Below are positions 57,575-64,000 of a stretch of DNA of 64,000 bases, piece after piece (within the stretch, counting starts at the first letter, position 1; each line of letters opens with the position of its first letter). Position numbers and translations under genes: made by a program. Under the pieces are notes generated by a model that saw nothing but the letters and a program-made list of their open reading frames with translations, did no database searches and was not told the DNA's origin. Where the stretch lies: NCBI RefSeq assembly GCF_018446385.1, contig NC_055990.1, forward strand, positions 26,249,891 through 26,313,890, in the 5' to 3' direction. This stretch comes from Zingiber officinale. Taxonomy: Eukaryota > Streptophyta > Magnoliopsida > Zingiberales > Zingiberaceae.

Positions 57575-60039
57575 TGTTGGTTAAACCTAGGAAAACGTAC
57601 CGGTTCCACTGTACAAAAATTTTTGTACAAGTGTCGAACCTTTTCTTAAATAACCTATTGTGTTCTTTAGAAGTTAAATTAGGAATCACAGACGGAACTT
57701 AACATCATTGATTCCAAATTTAATTTATCTGTTCTTAATGGTTTAGATTTGAATCGCAAGCGGAACTTAACACTATTGATTCAAATCTACCTAGATTATT
57801 AATTCCATAAATATTAATTTCCAAAATTGGCTTCCAGGACTGCATGGCGAGGCACATGACCTTCTTGGATATGGGAGCAACCACCACCGCCTAGGCAAAG
57901 CCTTTTAAGGAAAGCTAATATTTATTTCCTTAAATAACTCTAGGTTAACCGAAAAGAACAATCGAATCATAAATTCGAAAAAGAAGAAAACACAAAATCA
58001 AAAAATAAATTCGATTAAACTAGATCTAATTGCCTCTTGTATTTAGAATTCATACAAAGGAAAATAACTAGCATGATGTGGGAAAAAAATACTAGTTATA
58101 CCTTCTCTTTGTAAACTAATGACCTCGAGATCTTCTACCGTATTCCTCGTCTCGCCTTGGACGTCGGGTGGGCAACGATCCTCCAAGATGAACACCACCC
58201 AAAAGAGTCCTTCCTCTTCCTCTAGAATTCGGCCACCACCACCACCAAGGAGAAGAGGGCAAAGGGAAAGGGAGAAAGGAGAGGGCCGATCACCAAGAGA
58301 TCACCCAAGCAAAAAAATAAGAGTTGTGTCTCATGAAGCCCCCTCACCCGTCTTTTATATTACTTGCCCAAGGCAAATAAGGAAAACCCTTTTACAAAAA
58401 ATAAAATCATCCAAGAGTTTTTCCTTTTCCCTTTTTATTTTTCCTTTTTCCTTTTTATTTTTCCTTTTCTTTCCTCTTGATTGAATCAATCACCAATCAA
58501 TGGTTGAAATCAATCCTATTTGGTTTAGGATTAAACTTGGCCGGCCCCTTGCTTGGACACCAAGCAAGGTGGCCGGCCACCATGTTTTAGGAAAGGAATA
58601 ATAATTTTTTAAAAAAATTTTACAAGAGAAAAACTCTCATAAAATTTTACAAGCTCTCTTTCCTAAAGTAGGAGTTAAAAAAGGAAAATTTCTAAAAATT
58701 AAAACCATATTTTAAATTTAAAAACTCTCTTATAAAATTTCCTTTTTTAAAATGGTGATAGAAAATTTAAATTTTAAAACTTCTTTTCCTTTTTTTCTTA
58801 AACCATGAGGATGGTTAAAAAAGGAACGTTTTAAAATCTTTTAAACTCTCTATTTAAACATGTGGCCTAATTCAAATAAGGAAAGTTTTAAAAATTAAAA
58901 TCTCCCTTTTAAAACTTATAGTTTTCTACAAAGAGAAGATTTTAAAAATTCAAAACAACCCTCCCTTTTTGAATTATTGTGGTCGACCCCTACAAGCTTG
59001 GTCACCAAGCTATAGGGCCGACCCCTACAAGAGGATGTGGCCGGCCATTGCTTGGTCACCAAGCAATGGTCCGACCCCCTTCTTGGACACCAAGAAGAGC
59101 CTTACATTTGGATGGACTTGAGGCTATAATGAGGCTACGATAGGGACCTAGAGGAGAAATTGGTTTTGGCCTTCCGATGAGCTTGAGTATCCCGTGTTCG
59201 CCCCGAACACACAACTCAAGTTCATCGATAATAACTCATTCCACTAGAAAGTTATTACCGCACTACCGCACCAATCCCAAATTACATTATGGGCTCCTTC
59301 TTATCATGAGTATGTTAGTCTCCCTGTGTTTAAGATTACGAATGTCCACTAATTAAGTAAGTTACTGACAACTCACTTAATTAATATCTAGCTCCAAGAG
59401 TAGTACCACTCAACTTTATTGTCATGTCGGACTAGATCCACCTGCAGGGTTTAACATGACAATCCTTATGAGCTCCTCTTGGGGACATTCTCAACCTAGA
59501 TAACTAGGACACAGTTTCCTTCTATAATCAACAACACACACTATAAGTAATATAATTTCCCAACTTATCGGGCCTATTGATTTATCGAGCTAAACCTCAC
59601 CCTTTGATAAGTCAAAGAAATAAATATTAAATATATGTGCTTGTTATTATATTAGGATTAAGAGCACACACTTCCATAATAACTAAGGACTTGTTCTTTT
59701 ATTAAGTCAGTATAAAAAGAACTTGCCTTAATTGGTCCTACTCAATACACTTAGAGTGTATCAGTGTAATTTATTAGTTAAGATAAACTAATACTTAATT
59801 ACACTACGACTATACTGATGATTTGTTCCTTTCTATCTTAGTCGCGAGCAACTGTTTATAATTTATAAAGAGCCGACAACATGATCTTCTGAGTGTGACA
59901 CCACACTCTATGTTATCTACTATATAAATTAATTGAACAATTACATTTATCAAATAAATGTAGAAATTGACCAATGCGATTCTTTTATTTCAACAAATAA
60001 ATGTTTACAAAAGCTAGACTTTTAGTATACACTCTAACA
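57575..60039 (-). mobile_element. 2.4 kb solo LTR, copy 3
   Basis: TGTTGG to CTAACA, 2465 bp, with a perfect duplication AAATC (57570-57574 and 60040-60044), inserted in the integrase region of the copia element. It looks closer to copy 2 than to copy 1. It contains the perfect 20-base palindrome TGTACAAAAATTTTTGTACA at 57610-57629. Confidence 0.92.
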
Positions 60040-60406
60040 AAATCAACTAATCAAACTCAAACTAATTCAATACTAGAATTATTGCACCTAGACTTATTTG
60101 ACTCCCATGGAATCAAATCCATGAATGAGAGTCTCTATTGCCTAGTAATAATAGATGATTACTCGAGATTTTCCTGGGTACAATTCTTAAAAAAAAAAGA
60201 TGAAATGTTTGAAGTGTTTAGTAATTTTTGTAAACAAACTGAAAATTAGAAACACCAACAAATCAAACAAATTAGAAGTGATAATAGAGGTGAATTTAAG
60301 AATCATAACTTTAATCTATTTTGCCTTGAAAATGGTTATCATCATTAATTTTCATGCCCTAAAACACCCCAACAAAATGGAGTAGTAGAAAGAAAGAATA
60401 GAACTC

Positions 60407-61777
60407 TGTTGGATCGAGACCGCTAGAGGGGGGGTGAATAGCGCTCGTGACTATAATCGTTCAATTATCGGAATCGTAAAACGTAAGAGTTAATGCAGCG
60501 GAATAAAATGACACAGAGAGACAAGGGATTTTTACTTCGTTCGGAGCCTGTGACGACTCCTACTCGAAGGCCCGCGATCCTTGATCGCTTTTCGTGGGCA
60601 ACAACTATAAGCTCGACAAGAGTACAAGTATTACAGTTAAGTATTAAAAAGAATACAGTTATACCGACGACAATATCGTAATCTGAAGATTCAGAGCTCC
60701 GGGTCGTCGATGTCTCGCAACAGCACTTCGGAATCGTCTCGTGAGCAGCTTGTAGCAGTAAGATCACTTGAAAGTTGTTTTTTGAAGCTGCTGGTCGAGA
60801 CCCCTTATAAAGGGGGTTCAAGGCGCCTTATACTGTTCACCAAGGCGCCTTGAACGAGATGAGTCACCCGCGTGGATCAGCACTGACCTGGTCGAACTCT
60901 ATCTGGTTCAAGGCACCTTCAGCCTATCCAGGGCGCCTTCAACCTCCGGTCCAAGGTGCCTTGAACTCCATTCAAGGCGCCTCCAGTCTGCTGCGCTGGC
61001 CTTTTCCTAACTCGCACCCGAGGCGCCTCCAAGCTCCATGGAGGCGCCTCGGCACTGTTCATCCGAGGTCTTTTTTATACTTTGGTCCCTGCAAGATATG
61101 TTAATCCCAAAAATACCCTGCAGCACAAAGTTAGCACAAAACAATGATATAACTGAAATATTTAACAGTCTCTTGACTGTCCGATTCGACTTCGTGTTTC
61201 CTACCGAAACCCTAGGTCGACACGCCTACTATTCCCTCTACGGGAACGCGTCCTCACCTACTCCACTCGGAGATTTACTTGTTGCAGTCGATCCTCCGGA
61301 TCGATCGGACTTTTGCTCGACTCGATGCTTCGGACTTTCTTTGGACATCCGCCTTCCGGCTAGTCCACTTTCACCAGTTCGCGACACGGGACTTTTCACC
61401 TAGGGTTACCACCCCGAGGACCTTTACCACCCCCTGCCAAGACTTTCCGCATAGGGTTACCACCCCCTATGACCTAGGGTTACCACCCCCTAGGGTTTTT
61501 CCCTTTGCCTAACCGCAGCTAGGACTTTTCTCCACCTAGGGTTACCACCCCCTAGGACCTAGGGTTACCACCCCCTAGGGTTTTCCCTTTGCCTAACCGC
61601 AGCTAGGACTTTTCTCCACCTAGGGTTACCACCCCCTAGGGTTTTCACCTGCCTAACCGCAGTTAGGACTTTCCTGAAACACTCAACAAAGCTGTCAGAT
61701 CACAAAACTCCTTAACTTTGAATCCTTTGCCATTATCAAAACTCGGGTTTGATCGTCGGATGCTTCCCGCACCAACA
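60407..61777 (-). mobile_element. Solo copia LTR with AAGGCGCCTT palindromes
   Basis: The 1371-bp segment begins TGTTGGATCG and ends CACCAACA, flanked by a perfect duplication AACTC (60402-60406 and 61778-61782), in the integrase region of the copia element. Read on the minus strand it has a TTTATAAGG box near 60805-60813. Just upstream of that lie AAGGCGCCTT and GAGGCGCCTC palindromes (60820-61055). Further upstream are repeated CCTAGGGTTACCACCCCC units (61398-61650). Confidence 0.92.
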
Positions 61778-64000
61778 AACTCTACTTGAAGCGTCCAGGA
61801 CAATGCTAAATGAATATCAACTTCCAAAATACTTTTAGGCAGAAGCTGTTATTACAACATGATATGTACAAAATAGAACCACAATAAATAAAAATCATAA
61901 AAAGACTTCATTTGATCTCTATTATAATAATATACCCAATATCAAATACTTTAAAGTATTCGAATGCCCAGTTTATATATTAAAGACAAGAGAACACTTA
62001 AATTTACCTCAAAAATAAAAAATGGAATTTTTGTGAGTTACTCATTAAATAGTAGAGGATACAAAGTATATAACAAAAATACACTAAGAATCGAAGAAAC
62101 TACAAATGTAAAATTTGAAGAATCTAACCTGAACCTAGAACAAACTCATGTTTAACCAATTGACTTTGTTAGAAGTAGCACTAATCTAGGGGGAGCAAGT
62201 GAAGAAGAAGAACATCAACCTCAAGAACATCAAACTAGAACCATAAGGATTAACACAAACCATCCACTTGACCAAGTAATTGGTGACCCAGACCTAAGAG
62301 TTCAAACTAGATCAGCCTTTAGAAACCTAAATCAAATAGCTTTAATCTCTAACATCAAACCTAAAATAATAGAAGAATCATTAAGTGATCCAGATTGGAT
62401 CTTAGCCATGTATAAGGAACTAGCCCAATTTGAAAGAAATGAGGTATGAGATTTAGTTCCATTACCAGAAAATAAAAGGATAATCGAAACCAAATGGGTC
62501 TTTAGAAACAAACTAAATGAAAAAGGAGAAATTGTTAGAAATAAGGCCAGATTAGTAGCAAAATGATTCAGCCAAATTGAGGGATTTCGATGAAATCTAT
62601 GCATTAGTTGCTAGACTTGAATCAATGCAGCCCATAAGAGATTCAAATTATATCAAATGGATGTTAACTCAGCCTTTCTAAATGGACTGATTAAGGAAGA
62701 GGTGTATGTAGGTCAACCCCCCAGGTTTGAAAACTTAGAATACTCTAAGCATGTGTTTAAATTAAAGAAAGCCCTGTATGGCCTAAAACAGGCCCCCACA
62801 GCTTGGTATGAAAGGTTGACCACATACTCTCAATCTCAAAAAGCTTCAAACAAGGTTAAATAGACCCAACCCTTTTTTGTAAAAGGTTAATCAAGATCTA
62901 TTTATAACTCAAGTCTATGTGGACGCTATAATTTTAGATCAACTAACTTAAAACTGTTATAAGAATTCATAACGTTAATGGAACATGAGTTTGAAATGAG
63001 TCTAGTAGGACAACTAATATTCTCCCTAGGTCTACAAATCAAACAAGCAAATGAAGGTAACTATGTTAATCAGCAAAAATATACACTTGAATTACTTAAG
63101 AACTTTGGAATGGAAAACTCTAAAGAAATTAAAACTCCAATGGCTACCAATACAACCTTAGATAGTGACCCAAATGGAAAACCTATAGACCTCAAATATT
63201 ATAGAAGTGTCATAGAAAGCCTACTGTACCTAACTGCAAGTCGGCCAGATATCCTATTTGTAGTTAGTATGTGTGCTAGGTACCAGACTTGTGCCATGGA
63301 ATCACACTTGGGTAATGTTAAAAGAATTTTTTAGATATTTAAAGGGTACGTCCAACGTAGGACGTGGTACCCTAGGATAGCAAATTTTAAGCTTATAGGG
63401 TATTCTGACTCAGATCATGTCGGTTGTAAACTCGATAGGAAAAGTACAAGCGATGATTGTCAATTACTTGGATCATCACTTGTCAACAAGTTTAGTAGAA
63501 AGTAACACTATGTTACTTTATCTACTATTGAGGTAGAATATATAGCAATAGGAGAATGTGTTACACAACTCCTATGGATGATGCACACCCTAAAAGACTT
63601 CCATCTAAACTTTAAAAATACAAAAGTGTTCATTGATAATATTAGCTCAATCAACTTAATAAAAAAATCTAATGTATCATTCAAGAACTAAACACCATTT
63701 TATCAGAGATCATGTCACTAAGGGAGATATTGAACTCAAATGTATTAAGTCCAAATCTAACTTAGCTGACATATTTACCAAACTACTCCCTGAGAATGAA
63801 TTTAGCAACTTGCGACGATAACTAGGAATGCGTTTTATAGAATAGGACTTCTCTTCAAATAATTTCTTAAAATGGTTTGAAAATTCTAAGGAAAAATCTT
63901 TACTTTTATCTTCAAAATTTCCATTTCCTTAGCCTTTCAAAATTGATTTCAGCCTTAGTCTAGGTCAAATCCATAGAAAGCATGTTCCTATAGATATAGG

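Larger units (their letters stand above)
50505..64000 (+). mobile_element. Ty1/copia retrotransposon, 3' end outside the window, broken up by nested insertions
   Basis: The 5' LTR is 50505-51439 with a TATATAAAG box at about 50886-50894 and a C23 run at 51396-51418. The primer site GTGGTATCAGA follows at 51441. Gag (about 51690-52320) reads RPPLFNRDDFPYWKKRMEVYMKTDFD with a GHYKNDCP knuckle. The pre-integrase and integrase (about 57430-60400, 61783-62150) include LDLFDSHGIKSMNESLYCLVIIDDYSRFSWV. RT (62455-62860) has [10 protein letters not shown] and ALYGLKQAP, and RNase H reaches 63830. Solo LTRs interrupt it at 53055-56882, 57575-60039 and 60407-61777. Gag and linker style suggest the Sirevirus branch. 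It is badly broken, with well over ten interruptions, and old. Confidence 0.88.

Noticed and set aside
53643-60039. The two 2.4 kb repeats at 53643 and 57575 as the LTR pair of one element
   Set aside because: Each has its own different 5-bp duplication (AGAAT and AAATC), and the sequence between them belongs to other elements.
1-64000. tRNA, rRNA genes or CRISPR-like arrays
   Set aside because: No complete tRNA with properly spaced boxes, no rRNA sequence and no regular repeat-spacer array was seen; the regular arrays are LTR minisatellites.

Overview
This is nuclear DNA of a flowering plant: spliced genes with plant-only features (plant-type tetraspanin, AP2/ERF factor, beta carbonic anhydrase) sit among plant LTR retrotransposons, a CACTA transposon and SINE-like repeats. 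GC-rich single-exon coding regions and the repeat style suggest a monocot, possibly Zingiberales, but nothing visible fixes the species.

Layout. 1-7659: a minus-strand Ty1/copia element cut by the left window edge, with a 3.7 kb CACTA transposon (2598-6291) inside its gag; the CACTA carries a captured histone H2A fragment and a SINE-like insertion. 7660-8993: spacer with T58 and (AT)n tracts. 8994-11367: a 2.4 kb solo LTR. 11461-31347: a nest readable from matching 5-bp target duplications. A Gypsy solo LTR (GAATC) was split by a gag-only, Sirevirus-like element (11609-29654, GGCAC); its 5' LTR was later split by a full-length Tat-type Gypsy (12354-22680, TGTAC). A further solo LTR (30130-31110, ATGCT) lies in the outer LTR.

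31350-48520 is a gene island: an atypical HLH gene (-), a tetraspanin (-), heat shock factor binding protein (+), beta carbonic anhydrase (+), a frameshifted J-like zinc-ribbon gene (-), monothiol glutaredoxin S15-like (+), an unrecognised ORF (-) and an ERF109/RRTF1-like factor (-). They are separate genes rather than a pathway, though several belong to stress and redox biology. The HSBP gene appears to carry a U12-type AT-AC intron, with a solo LTR and a MITE inside it.

48900-64000 is again repetitive: a degraded solo LTR, two SINE-like insertions, then a plus-strand Ty1/copia element (50505 to beyond the window) broken up by three direct insertions: a minus-strand solo LTR (53055-56882), itself holding a 2.4 kb solo LTR, a second 2.4 kb solo LTR (57575-60039) and another solo LTR (60407-61777). 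All have perfect 5-bp target duplications.

The most interesting points are the AT-AC intron, the CACTA with an intron-bearing H2A fragment, the gag-only element with its repeated purine tracts, and short palindrome arrays just upstream of the predicted promoter in several unrelated LTR families. No wholly new system was identified.
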